Assembly: GCA_030428355.1 (NCBI GenBank)
Contig: JAUIBL010000011.1
Coordinates: 22,708-86,707 of the forward strand
Reading direction: 5' to 3'
Length of the DNA stretch: 64,000 nucleotides
Origin: Alphaproteobacteria bacterium
Lineage (GTDB): Bacteria > Pseudomonadota > Alphaproteobacteria > Rhodobacterales > Rhodobacteraceae
The position numbers were made by a program, and so were the translations under genes. This document shows positions 34,169-41,965 of this stretch, piece after piece (position 1 is the stretch's first letter; each line of letters starts with the position of its first letter). The notes beneath the pieces are model-generated. The model saw only the letters and a list, made by a program, of their open reading frames with translations, was not told where the DNA came from and ran no database searches.

Positions 34169-35692
34169 TCAGCCAACAGACCCTTCAAGCGAGATCGCCA
34201 CAAGCTGTTGCGCCTCCATGGCAAACTCCATCGGCAGCGCCTGCAGCACATCGCGGCAGAACCCGTTGACGACCAGAGCCACAGCCTCTTCCTCGTCCAT
34301 GCCGCGCTGGCGGCAGTAGAAAAGCTGATCGTCATCCACCTTGGAGGTGGTGGCCTCATGCTCAACACGGCTCGAGTTGTTCTTCACCTCGATATACGGA
34401 ACCGTATGCGCCCCGCACTTGTCGCCGATCAGCAGGCTGTCACACTGGGTGTAGTTGCGGCTGTTCTTGGCCTTCGGGTGCATCGACACGAGGCCGCGAT
34501 AGGTGTTCTGCGCCTTGCCCGCGCTGATGCCTTTCGACACGATCCGCGACTTGGTGTTCTTGCCCAGATGGATCATCTTCGTGCCGGTATCGGCCTGCTG
34601 CATGTTGTTGGCGATGGCGATCGAATAGAACTCGCCCTGGCTGTCGTCGCCGCGCAGGATGCAGGACGGGTATTTCCACGTCACGGCGGACCCGGTTTCC
34701 ACCTGCGTCCACATCACCTTGGCGCGATCGCCCCGGCAATCGGCGCGCTTGGTGACAAAGTTGTAGATACCACCCTTGCCGTTCTCGTCACCCGGATACC
34801 AGTTCTGGACGGTCGAATACTTCACTTCGGCGTCTTCCTCGACGATGATCTCGACCACCGCCGCATGAAGCTGCGCGGTATCGCGCTGCGGCGCGGTGCA
34901 GCCTTCGAGATAGGACACGTAAGACCCCTTGTCGGCAATGATCAACGTGCGCTCGAACTGGCCGGTGTTTTCCGCGTTGATCCGGAAATAGGTGCTCAAC
35001 TCCATCGGGCAGCGCACGCCCGGCGGCACGTAGACGAACGACCCGTCCGAGAACACAGCCGAATTCAGCGTTGCATAGAAATTGTCCGACACCGGAACAA
35101 CCGAGCCCAGATACTTCTTCACCAACTCTGGATGTTCCTTGATCGCCTCGGAGATCGAGCAGAAAATCACGCCCGCCGCCTTCAGTTCCTTCTGGAACGT
35201 CGTGCCGACCGACACGGAGTCGAACACCGCATCGACCGCCACCTTGCGGCCCTCGGCCGGCGCATCCTCGGCCCCTTCGACCCCGGCAAGGATCATTTGC
35301 TCCTTCAAAGGAATGCCCAGCTTCTCATAGGTCGCCAGCAGCTTGGGATCGACCTCGTCCAACGACTTGGGCTTGGTCTCCATGCTCTTGGGGCGTGCGT
35401 AGTAATACTGGTCCTGAAAGTCGATCTCCGGATAGTCGACCATCGCCCAGGTCGGCTCTTCCTTCTGGAGCCAACGCTCATAGGCCTGCAGACGCCACTC
35501 GGTCATCCATTCCGGCTCGTCGTTCTTTTCCGAGATCAGACGCACGATGTCCGGGGTCAGACCCTTCGGCGCGTACTCCATCTCGATATCGGTGTCCCAG
35601 CCATATTTGTACTTGCCACCGACCTGGCGCACCGCTTCGACGGTTTCCTGATCCACGCCTTCCTTGACGGTCACATTATCCAAAGCAGCCAT
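34169..35692 (-). CDS. sufB: Fe-S cluster scaffold SufB
   Basis: 507 residues. [40 protein letters not shown] (the Cys thought to receive sulfur) and the C-terminal [23 protein letters not shown] with [18 protein letters not shown] are conserved SufB blocks. It assembles Fe-S clusters with SufC and SufD. Size is typical of the long SufB form. AGGGGG precedes the ATG. It lies 24 bp downstream of the IscS-like gene. Confidence 0.96.
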   Translation of the reverse strand: MAALDNVTVKEGVDQETVEAVRQVGGKYKYGWDTDIEMEYAPKGLTPDIVRLISEKNDEPEWMTEWRLQAYERWLQKEEPTWAMVDYPEIDFQDQYYYARPKSMETKPKSLDEVDPKLLATYEKLGIPLKEQMILAGVEGAEDAPAEGRKVAVDAVFDSVSVGTTFQKELKAAGVIFCSISEAIKEHPELVKKYLGSVVPVSDNFYATLNSAVFSDGSFVYVPPGVRCPMELSTYFRINAENTGQFERTLIIADKGSYVSYLEGCTAPQRDTAQLHAAVVEIIVEEDAEVKYSTVQNWYPGDENGKGGIYNFVTKRADCRGDRAKVMWTQVETGSAVTWKYPSCILRGDDSQGEFYSIAIANNMQQADTGTKMIHLGKNTKSRIVSKGISAGKAQNTYRGLVSMHPKAKNSRNYTQCDSLLIGDKCGAHTVPYIEVKNNSSRVEHEATTSKVDDDQLFYCRQRGMDEEEAVALVVNGFCRDVLQALPMEFAMEAQQLVAISLEGSVG

Positions 35693-35716
35693 GTTCGTGC
35701 CCCCTGATCCTGTTTC

Positions 35717-36760
35717 TCACGCGGCCCGCGCGCGGTGTTTTTCCCATTTGGTCAGCCATGTCTCGGCAAACCGCATCACATCGTCTTCGGTTGTCTGCGG
35801 CCCCAGCGACACGCGGATCGCGCTGCTGGCGGTGGCCGTATCGAACCCCATCGCGGTCAACACCGCGCTGGCCTTCACCTTGCCGCTTGAACAGGCGGAC
35901 CCGGCGCTGATCGCAAAACCGGCCAGATCCATCTGCATCACCTGAGTTTCCCCTTTCCAGCCGGGAGTGGCGAAACACGAGGTGTTCGGCAGGCGCTTTC
36001 CGCCTTTCCCGACCAAAATAGTCTCTTTTGCCCGCGCCTCAATAGCCGAATCTAGAATGTTTCTAAATTCTTCCACCCGCGCCCAGACACCGGCCTCCAG
36101 ATCCCGTACCGCCGCTTCAGCCGCAGCGCCGAACCCCGCGAGTCCAATGACATTTTCCGTCCCCGACCGACGGCCCATCTCCTGCCCACCGCCCCGGATC
36201 TGCGCCGCAAGATCGGTCCCGCGCCTCATCACCAACGCGCCAACACCCTTGGGACCACCAAGCTTGTGCGCCGAAATCAGGGCCATCTCGCAGCCCAGCC
36301 AGTTGAAGGCCACGGGCAGCTTGCCAAAGGCCTGCGTCGCATCCACCACGGCCACTCCCGGCGGCAGGTCCTGCACGATCCCGGTCTCGGAATTGGCCAG
36401 TTGCAGCGCCGTGTTTTCCGGCGCGGTGACAGACACCTGCCCTGCTGCATCGACCGGCAGAACAGGATCGATCCAGGCCCGCACTGCATCATGCTCGATC
36501 GCGGCCCCGACCAGCCCGCGCCCGGCACAGGCCAGCGCCGCCGCCTCGGTGGCCCCCGAGACAAAGACCACGTCTGCCCCGTCCGCACCGAACGCCTGCG
36601 CCACCTGCGCCCGCGCACGCTCCACCAGCCCCTTGGCCGCGCGCCCCTCGGCATGGACCGAGGACGGATTGCCCACCACATCCATCGCCGCGATCATCGC
36701 CGCGCGCGCCTCGGGACGCAGCGGCGTGGTCGCGTTGTGATCCAGATAGACCCGCCCCAC
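35717..36760 (-). CDS. IscS/NifS-type cysteine desulfurase
   Basis: 347 residues from a GTG start, shorter than the roughly 400 of E. coli IscS. YLDHNATTPLRPEAR, the PLP lysine in ISAHKLGGPKGVGAL, and the catalytic Cys in SAGSACSSGKVKAS mark a group I desulfurase. It lies between iscR and sufB, the usual Rhodobacterales order, and so the operon carries two desulfurases with SufS. A short patch (about 36010-36085) uses AT-rich, rare codons and contains an Irr-like box. Confidence 0.92.
   Translation of the reverse strand: MGRVYLDHNATTPLRPEARAAMIAAMDVVGNPSSVHAEGRAAKGLVERARAQVAQAFGADGADVVFVSGATEAAALACAGRGLVGAAIEHDAVRAWIDPVLPVDAAGQVSVTAPENTALQLANSETGIVQDLPPGVAVVDATQAFGKLPVAFNWLGCEMALISAHKLGGPKGVGALVMRRGTDLAAQIRGGGQEMGRRSGTENVIGLAGFGAAAEAAVRDLEAGVWARVEEFRNILDSAIEARAKETILVGKGGKRLPNTSCFATPGWKGETQVMQMDLAGFAISAGSACSSGKVKASAVLTAMGFDTATASSAIRVSLGPQTTEDDVMRFAETWLTKWEKHRARAA
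36051..36067. promoter_or_regulatory. second Irr-like iron control element inside the desulfurase gene
   Basis: TCTAGAATGTTTCTAAA matches the ICE consensus TTTAGAA-N3-TTCTAAA at all but one fixed position. It is coding (F-R-N-I-L-D read leftward) and uses AGA and CTA codons, which are rare in this genome. It lies about 360 bp upstream of sufB. Function is inference. Confidence 0.4.
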
Positions 36761-36785
36761 TCAGACCGCTCCTGGCTTCTCTGGT

Positions 36786-36840
36786 TCGAAAATACTTCGG
36801 GGGTGAATTGGCCGCAGGCCAAGAGGGGGCAGCGCCCCCT
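36786..36840 (+). repeat. diverged copy D of dispersed element with two hairpins
   Basis: CGAAAATACTTCGGGGGTGA is followed by TTGGCC-GCA-GGCCAA (36808-36822) and AGGGGGC-AGC-GCCCCCT (36824-36840). It occupies the gap between the end of iscR and the start of the desulfurase gene, where it could reduce read-through from iscR. Confidence 0.5.
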
Positions 36841-36873
36841 GACCCTCATATTCGCGCAGCCAATGCGATCCCA

Positions 36874-37332
36874 TCACTCGTCCACCACGGCAAAGAGGTT
36901 CGGCACCGCCGGACAGGGTGCCAGCGAATTGCCCACCACGTCCGACAGGCGCGTCTGATGCAGGAACACGTAGACATGCGCCGACAGACCTTCCCACAAC
37001 CGGTTGGTCATGGATTGCGCCCGGCTGCCCGAAAGCCCCCCCGAGGCCCCTGCCCCCTTGTGCATCGCGTCCACCGTCTCGTCGACAGCCCCCAGCACAT
37101 CGACCACGCGAATATCGCTGGCCGCCTTGGCGAGACGATAGCCGCCACCGGGGCCGCGCACCGACGTCACCAATCCGGCGCGCCGCAGCTTGACGAACAA
37201 CTGCTCGAGATAGGGCAGAGAAATATCCTGCCGCTGGGCAATATCGCCCAGTGTGACCAGCGTCCCATCGGGTTGCATCGCAATATCCGCCAAAGCAACC
37301 ATCGCGTACCGACCTTTTGTACTCAGTTTCAT
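36874..37332 (-). CDS. iscR: Rrf2 family regulator IscR, single-cysteine type
   Basis: 152 residues from ATG 37332 (GGGAGACGG upstream). MKLSTKGRYAMVALADIA, SLPYLEQLFVKLRRAGLV and VRGPGGGYRLAK are the winged-helix domain of IscR. The place of the three cluster cysteines (92, 98 and 104 in E. coli) reads HKGAGASGGLSGSRAQSM with no Cys; the only Cys is C140. A one-cysteine IscR with unusual cluster ligation is known from Rhodobacter sphaeroides. It heads the operon and probably represses it when iron is ample. Confidence 0.94.
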   Translation of the reverse strand: MKLSTKGRYAMVALADIAMQPDGTLVTLGDIAQRQDISLPYLEQLFVKLRRAGLVTSVRGPGGGYRLAKAASDIRVVDVLGAVDETVDAMHKGAGASGGLSGSRAQSMTNRLWEGLSAHVYVFLHQTRLSDVVGNSLAPCPAVPNLFAVVDE

Positions 37333-37421
37333 GGCCGTCTCCCAAACGCCCCTGCGACACAATTGACCTTGGAAGGGCAATTGCCTATGTGCGGATAACC
37401 AATTCGGGGGCCAAACCCCGA

Positions 37422-37438
37422 TTTAGAACCATTCTAAG
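37422..37438. promoter_or_regulatory. Irr-type iron control element upstream of iscR
   Basis: TTTAGAACCATTCTAAG agrees with the alphaproteobacterial ICE consensus TTTAGAA-N3-TTCTAAA except for the last base. It is 90 bp upstream of the iscR start and 70 bp upstream of the divergent hydrolase gene, so either or both may be controlled by iron through Irr. Confidence 0.7.
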
Positions 37439-37507
37439 AAGCCTGAGTGAAGCTGTCAAGATTTACGGACCGCTGCACCCGCGCCCAAGCAGGAGCCACC
37501 ACCGCCT

Positions 37508-38161
37508 ATGCCCGAGGTGATTTTTCCCGGACCCGAAGGCCGCCTCGAAGGCCGCTACCACCCGCAAAAGGAAAGCGACGCGCCGATTGCCATCATCCTG
37601 CACCCGCACCCGCAATTCGGCGGCACGATGAACAACAAGGTGGTCTACAACCTGCATTACGCCTTCTACAACATGGGCTTCACCGTGCTGCGCTTCAACT
37701 TCCGCGGCGTCGGGCGCAGCCAGGGCGAATATGACCAGGGGATCGGCGAACTCAGCGATGCGGCCTCCGCACTCGACTACCTGCAGTCGATGAACAACAA
37801 TTCCAAACATTGCTGGGTCGCAGGTTTCAGCTTTGGCGCATGGATCGGCATGCAGCTTCTGATGCGCCGCCCCGAGATCACCGGCTTCATCTCCGTTAGC
37901 CCGCCCGCCAACATGTACGATTTCTCGTTCCTCGCCCCCTGCCCTTCATCGGGGCTGATCATCAACGGCACCGGCGACCGCGTGGCCCCACCCGCCGACA
38001 CGAAGTCTCTGGTGAGCAAGCTGTCGGAACAAAAAGGCATCACCGTCACCCATACCGAGATCGAAGGCGCGGACCATTTCTTCAAGGAACCGCACATGGA
38101 CACGATGATCGACCATGTGACCGGCTATGTGAAACGCCGCCTGACCGAGAACAGCCGCTGA
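37508..38161 (+). CDS. alpha/beta hydrolase, YaaO/dienelactone-like
   Basis: 217 residues. ILHPHPQFGGTMNNKVVYNL, FNFRGVGRSQGEYDQG, the nucleophile region VAGFSFGAWIGMQL (G-F-S-F-G), an Asp in INGTGDRVAP and the final His in GADHFFKEPH make a complete Ser-Asp-His set. The HPHP-GG-M-N block is typical of a widespread group of cytoplasmic hydrolases without a settled substrate. It is divergent from iscR and shares its regulatory gap. Confidence 0.82.
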   Translation: MPEVIFPGPEGRLEGRYHPQKESDAPIAIILHPHPQFGGTMNNKVVYNLHYAFYNMGFTVLRFNFRGVGRSQGEYDQGIGELSDAASALDYLQSMNNNSKHCWVAGFSFGAWIGMQLLMRRPEITGFISVSPPANMYDFSFLAPCPSSGLIINGTGDRVAPPADTKSLVSKLSEQKGITVTHTEIEGADHFFKEPHMDTMIDHVTGYVKRRLTENSR

Positions 38162-38173
38162 GGACAAAACCCG

Positions 38174-38410
38174 ATGTCGATGGTCAACGAGATCGCCGAA
38201 AAACTGGCGGATGACACGCTCAAGGCGATGAAGCATCTCGACGACGACCGCTTCTTCATGGAGGTTGCGGCGGAACTGGGCGCGGCCTCGACCACGTTGG
38301 AAGAGGCGTTTCTCACCGCGATCCGCGTGCGCCTTGCAGAACGCAAGGCCCGCGCCTTCATCCGTGCCCGGATCGAGGGCCAGAAGAAAGACGCCAATTT
38401 CGGGAACTGA
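38174..38410 (+). CDS. conserved small helical protein
   Basis: 78 residues, all helical by eye (MVNEIAEKLADDTLKAMKHL; TTLEEAFLTAIRVRLAERKARAFI), with a basic C-terminal end. AGGACAAAACCCG precedes the ATG, 13 bp after the hydrolase stop and 30 bp before the HD gene, so it is part of that operon. I do not recognise a family. Confidence 0.65.
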   Translation: MSMVNEIAEKLADDTLKAMKHLDDDRFFMEVAAELGAASTTLEEAFLTAIRVRLAERKARAFIRARIEGQKKDANFGN

Positions 38411-38440
38411 GCCTTCCAGCCCCCGCAATCAAGAGGTCCG

Positions 38441-39019
38441 ATGTCCCGGCTCGATCAACAGATGGCGTTCCTGACCGAAGTCGACCGCCTCAAATCCGTG
38501 ATGCGCGCCACCACGCTCTGTGATGGCAGCCGCTACGAAAACAGCGCCGAGCATTCCTGGCACATCGCGCTCTACGCGCTTGTGCTGGCGGAACATTCCG
38601 AAACATCACTCGACATCGGCAAGGTGATCCGGATGCTCCTGCTGCACGACCTCGTCGAAATCGACGCGGGCGACGCGCCGGTCTTCGGCGACCATGACGC
38701 AGACGCGATGGCCCAGCGCGAAGCAGCCGCCGCTGATCGGATCTTCGGCCTTCTGCCTGCCGATCAGGCATCGGCGTTCCGGGCGCTCTGGGACGAATTC
38801 GAGGCCAACGAAACACCCGAGGCGCAATTCGCCAAATCCATCGACCGGATACAGCCGCCGATGCAGAACCTTGCGTCCGGCGGCGTGTCCTGGGTCGATT
38901 ACAACGTGACCTACGACATGTTCGAAGCCCGGATCGGCCCGAAAATCGCCAAGGGCGCGCCCAGCATCCTCGCGTGGCTTCGACCAAGGGTGGCGGCGTT
39001 CTTCGCCGGGCGGTCCTGA
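38441..39019 (+). CDS. HD-domain phosphohydrolase, YfbR/HDDC2-like
   Basis: 192 residues. Metal ligands are visible as H38 in RYENSAEHSWHIALYALVL, H69-D70 in LLLHDLVEIDAGD, and a later Asp in AKSIDRIQPPMQNL. This set and the length match HDDC2/YfbR-type 5'-deoxynucleotidases, which dephosphorylate dNMPs. Soluble, cytoplasmic. AGAGGTCCG precedes the start. Confidence 0.85.
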   Translation: MSRLDQQMAFLTEVDRLKSVMRATTLCDGSRYENSAEHSWHIALYALVLAEHSETSLDIGKVIRMLLLHDLVEIDAGDAPVFGDHDADAMAQREAAAADRIFGLLPADQASAFRALWDEFEANETPEAQFAKSIDRIQPPMQNLASGGVSWVDYNVTYDMFEARIGPKIAKGAPSILAWLRPRVAAFFAGRS

Positions 39020-39066
39020 CACGTTTGCATCTCGCGCCCGGACCCGACTCAGCCTAGGGTGAGACC

Positions 39067-39810
39067 ATGTCGGACAATGATCACCCCCGCACCCTTCTGC
39101 TCACCGGCGCAAGCCGGGGCATCGGCCACGCCACGGTCAAGAAATTCGCCGCCGAAGGCTGGCGCGTGATCAGTTGTTCCCGGCAGGCGTTTTCGCCCAA
39201 CTGCCCCTGGCCCGGCGGCGAACGCAACCACATCCAGGTTGATCTGAGCGATCCGCAGCAAACCATGGAGGCGGTCCGCATCGTCAAGGAACGGCTGGAC
39301 GGTGGGCGGCTCGATGCGCTGGTGAACAATGCGGGGATCTCTCCCAAGGGGCCTGCGGGCGAACGGCTCAGCACGCTGGACACCGATCTGCGCGACTGGG
39401 GCAAGGTGTTTCACGTCAATTTCTTTGCGTCGGTGGTTCTGGGACGCGGGCTGAAGGACGAATTGGCGGCGGCGCAGGGCGCCATCGTGAATGTGACCTC
39501 CATTGCAGGGTCCCGCGTTCACCCGTTTGCGGGCGCGGCCTATGCGACATCCAAGGCGGCCCTTGCCGCGCTCACACGGGAAATGGCCCATGATTTCGGA
39601 CCTTTGGGGGTTCGGGTGAATGCGATTGCGCCGGGAGAGGTCGACACCAGCATCCTGAGTGAGGGCACCGAAAAGATCGTCGAGAAACTGCCGATGCGAC
39701 GGCTTGGTCAGCCGGCGGAGGTGGCGGATGTGATCTATTTCCTGTGCTCGGGACAGAGCGGCTATGTCACGGGCACTGAGATCGAGGTGAATGGCGGGCA
39801 GCACGTCTGA
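39067..39810 (+). CDS. SDR family oxidoreductase
   Basis: 247 residues. TGASRGIGHATVKKFAAEGW (cofactor loop), NNAGISPKGP, Ser in VTSIAGSRVHPFAG and Tyr-Lys in AYATSKAALAALT make a complete classical SDR, and APGEVDTSIL with GTEIEVNGGQHV closes it. The family reduces or oxidises keto/hydroxy groups with NAD(P); the substrate is not clear. A tandem repeat and a long palindrome follow it. Confidence 0.85.
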   Translation: MSDNDHPRTLLLTGASRGIGHATVKKFAAEGWRVISCSRQAFSPNCPWPGGERNHIQVDLSDPQQTMEAVRIVKERLDGGRLDALVNNAGISPKGPAGERLSTLDTDLRDWGKVFHVNFFASVVLGRGLKDELAAAQGAIVNVTSIAGSRVHPFAGAAYATSKAALAALTREMAHDFGPLGVRVNAIAPGEVDTSILSEGTEKIVEKLPMRRLGQPAEVADVIYFLCSGQSGYVTGTEIEVNGGQHV

Positions 39811-39830
39811 CCCCCGCCTGCCCACACCGA

Positions 39831-39854
39831 GCCAAACCAAGCCAAGCCAAGCCA
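39831..39854 (+). repeat. GCCAA pentanucleotide tandem repeat
   Basis: Five near-perfect GCCAA units run from 39831 and lead straight into the palindromic element at 39857. Confidence 0.65.
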
Positions 39855-39856
39855 CC

Positions 39857-39920
39857 AGAATTTTATGGGGCGGGCTGAGATTTTTCGTACGAAAAATCTC
39901 AAGACCCTCCAGAAAATTCT
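39857..39920 (+). repeat. nested palindromic element centred on TCGTACGA (copy 1)
   Basis: An inner 26-bp perfect palindrome (39876-39901, arm TGAGATTTTTCG plus centre TA) lies between outer arms AGAATTTTATGG (39857-39868) and CCAGAAAATTCT (39909-39920), which pair with one mismatch. It separates the convergent SDR and lpdA genes and may end both transcripts. Confidence 0.75.
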
Positions 39921-39933
39921 TAGGAAGATTCGG

Positions 39934-39948
39934 TTAACGCCGGATTAA
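39934..39948. promoter_or_regulatory. CtrA-type site TTAA-N7-TTAA at the lpdA 3' end
   Basis: TTAACGCCGGATTAA; read leftward the right-hand half is TTAACC. It overlaps the lpdA stop codon and follows the palindromic element. Confidence 0.4.
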
Positions 39949-41336
39949 AAGTGAATGGCCCGGCCCCAGGCATCCAGCACCGCCTCATGCATCATCTCCG
40001 ACAGGGTCGGGTGCGGGAACACCGTCTGCATCAGGTCTTCCTCGGTGGTCTCAAGCTGCCGACCGACCACATAGCCCTGAATCAACTCGGTCACTTCCGC
40101 ACCCACCATATGCGCCCCCAGAAGCGCGCCGGTTTTCGCGTCGAACACCGTCTTGATCATGCCCTCGGGTTCCCCCAGCGCGATCGCCTTGCCATTGCCG
40201 ATGAAGGGGAAGCGACCGACCTTGATGTCATAGCCCTTGTCCTTCGCTTGCGCCTCGGTCAGGCCGACACTGGCGACCTGCGGCTGGCAATAGGTGCAGC
40301 CCGCGATGCTGTCCGGCTCCACCGCATGCGGATGCCCACCGGCGATCAGCTCGGCCACCATCACACCTTCGTGGCTGGCTTTATGCGCAAGCCACGGCGC
40401 GCCGGCGATGTCTCCGATGGCATAGACGCCGTCCACACCAGTGCGGCACATCGGGTCGGTCACCACATGGGTGCGGTCGACCTTCACGCCCAGCGCCTCG
40501 AGCCCTAGCCCTTCGGTGTTGCCGACGATGCCAACGGCCGAGATCACCGTATCGAACTCTTCCTTGCTGACCTTGCCCTCTTGTTCGATATGGGCAGTGA
40601 CCGTTCCCTTGCCGCGATCCAGTTGCTTGACCATCGCCTTTTCGCGGATTGTCATGCCCTGCTTTTCGAACTGTTTCTTTGCGAAACCGCTGATTTCGGC
40701 ATCTTCGACCGGCAGGATGCGGTCCATCACTTCGACCACGGTCGTGTCGGCCCCAAGCGTGTTGTAGAAGCTGGCGAATTCGATGCCGATTGCTCCCGAG
40801 CCGATCACCAGAAGCTTTTTCGGCATCCGGTTCGGCACCAGCGCGTGTTTGTAGGTCCAGACCAGATCGCCATCCGCCTCTAGCCCCGGCATCTCGCGCG
40901 CCCGCGCACCGGTTGCGATGACGATGTTCTTGGCCGTCAGGTCTTCGACGCCTTTCTCGGTCTTCACCTGAACCTTGCCCTTGGCGGGGATCGTGGCCTC
41001 GCCCATCACCACGGTGACCTTGTTCTTCTTCAGCAGATGCCCCACCCCGGAATTCAACTGCTTCGCAATCCCGCGCGAGCGTTTGACGACGGCGTCGAGA
41101 TCATAACCGATGCCCTCGGCCTTCAGCCCGAATTCCTTGGCGCGGTGCATGAGGTGGAACACCTCCGAGGTGCGCAGCATGGCCTTCGTGGGGATACAGC
41201 CCCAGTTGAGACAGATGCCGCCGAGATGTTCGCGTTCGACAATGGCCACGCTCAGCCCAAGCTGTGCGCCGCGGATGGCGGCGACATAGCCGCCGGGGCC
41301 TGCGCCGATCACGATCATGTCGAAGCTCTTGCTCAT
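39945..41336 (-). CDS. lpdA: dihydrolipoyl dehydrogenase
   Basis: 463 residues. The FAD loop is VIGAGPGGYVAAIRGAQ, the redox disulfide is in GGICLNWGCIPTKAMLR, the NAD loop is VIGSGAIGIEFASF, and the C-terminal His-Glu pair is in HPTLSEMMHEAVL. It reoxidises lipoamide in the pyruvate, 2-oxoglutarate or glycine-cleavage complexes; the partner subunits are not in the window, so this may be a stand-alone copy. GGAGGAGAG precedes the start. Confidence 0.95.
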   Translation of the reverse strand: MSKSFDMIVIGAGPGGYVAAIRGAQLGLSVAIVEREHLGGICLNWGCIPTKAMLRTSEVFHLMHRAKEFGLKAEGIGYDLDAVVKRSRGIAKQLNSGVGHLLKKNKVTVVMGEATIPAKGKVQVKTEKGVEDLTAKNIVIATGARAREMPGLEADGDLVWTYKHALVPNRMPKKLLVIGSGAIGIEFASFYNTLGADTTVVEVMDRILPVEDAEISGFAKKQFEKQGMTIREKAMVKQLDRGKGTVTAHIEQEGKVSKEEFDTVISAVGIVGNTEGLGLEALGVKVDRTHVVTDPMCRTGVDGVYAIGDIAGAPWLAHKASHEGVMVAELIAGGHPHAVEPDSIAGCTYCQPQVASVGLTEAQAKDKGYDIKVGRFPFIGNGKAIALGEPEGMIKTVFDAKTGALLGAHMVGAEVTELIQGYVVGRQLETTEEDLMQTVFPHPTLSEMMHEAVLDAWGRAIHF

Positions 41337-41430
41337 CGCCTGCTCTCCTCCCTCAAGGTCAGGTTTGGGACAAAGCGTAGGCCAAAGCGTCAGGGCTCAC
41401 AATGGGGCTTGGCGGTTAGGTCCGGAACGG

Positions 41431-41460
41431 ACCCAATGTTTCGCGCGCGAAACAATGGGT
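41431..41460. repeat. long palindrome with CGCGCG centre
   Basis: A 30-bp inverted repeat, arm ACCCAATGTTTCGCG, pairs with its partner except at one position. It lies between holC and lpdA. The TTTCG...CGAAA core resembles that of the TCGTACGA elements. Confidence 0.6.
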
Positions 41461-41476
41461 CACACCTCCTGACCGT

Positions 41477-41492
41477 TTAACCTTCTGTTAAC
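41477..41492. promoter_or_regulatory. CtrA-type full site TTAA-N7-TTAAC upstream of lpdA
   Basis: TTAACCTTCTGTTAAC is an exact full-site match about 140 bp upstream of the lpdA start and just after the holC stop. It is the best placed of the four sites for promoter control. Confidence 0.5.
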
Positions 41493-41502
41493 GCGTGTGA
41501 AA

Positions 41503-41961
41503 TCAGGCTTCCGCCTTCTTTTCCCAGCGCCCGGACTCCTCGGACCAGTATTGCGCCGAACATCCCGCACCGGTTAGGCTGCGCCACTGGCCGCGTGCGA
41601 CGTCAACGGCTGCGGGGTCATTGCCGTCGAAAAGTATGCAGACCCGTTCCAACCGCTGCACCTCGTCCGGGGCCACCTCGGCCCCGTCGACGCTCATCAG
41701 GCAGTGTGGATCGTTTGCCGCTTCATGCGCCACGGTCAGCAAAACCGGCTGCGCCGCGTCATGCGGTCCGCCCGCAAGCCCGTGTGGCAGGAACCCCTCC
41801 TCCGGTCCCAGCCAAAGCTTCTGATCCAGCCAATCCATCCGCGCGGCATCGGTTCCCCGCACCGCAACGCGCCAACCCGCGCCCAGCGCCTTGCCCAGAA
41901 GCATGGGCAAGGTCGTCTCGAGCGGCTTTTGCGTCAGGTGATAGAAATAGGCCGCACCCAT
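41503..41961 (-). CDS. holC: DNA polymerase III subunit chi
   Basis: 152 residues. GAAYFYHLTQKPLETTLPMLLGKAL, DQKLWLGPEEGFLPHGLAGG and LFDGNDPAAVDVARGQW are typical of chi, which joins the clamp loader to single-strand binding protein at the replication fork. It starts four bases after the pepA stop, the common arrangement in alphaproteobacteria. Confidence 0.94.
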   Translation of the reverse strand: MGAAYFYHLTQKPLETTLPMLLGKALGAGWRVAVRGTDAARMDWLDQKLWLGPEEGFLPHGLAGGPHDAAQPVLLTVAHEAANDPHCLMSVDGAEVAPDEVQRLERVCILFDGNDPAAVDVARGQWRSLTGAGCSAQYWSEESGRWEKKAEA

Positions 41962-41965
41962 GAGA

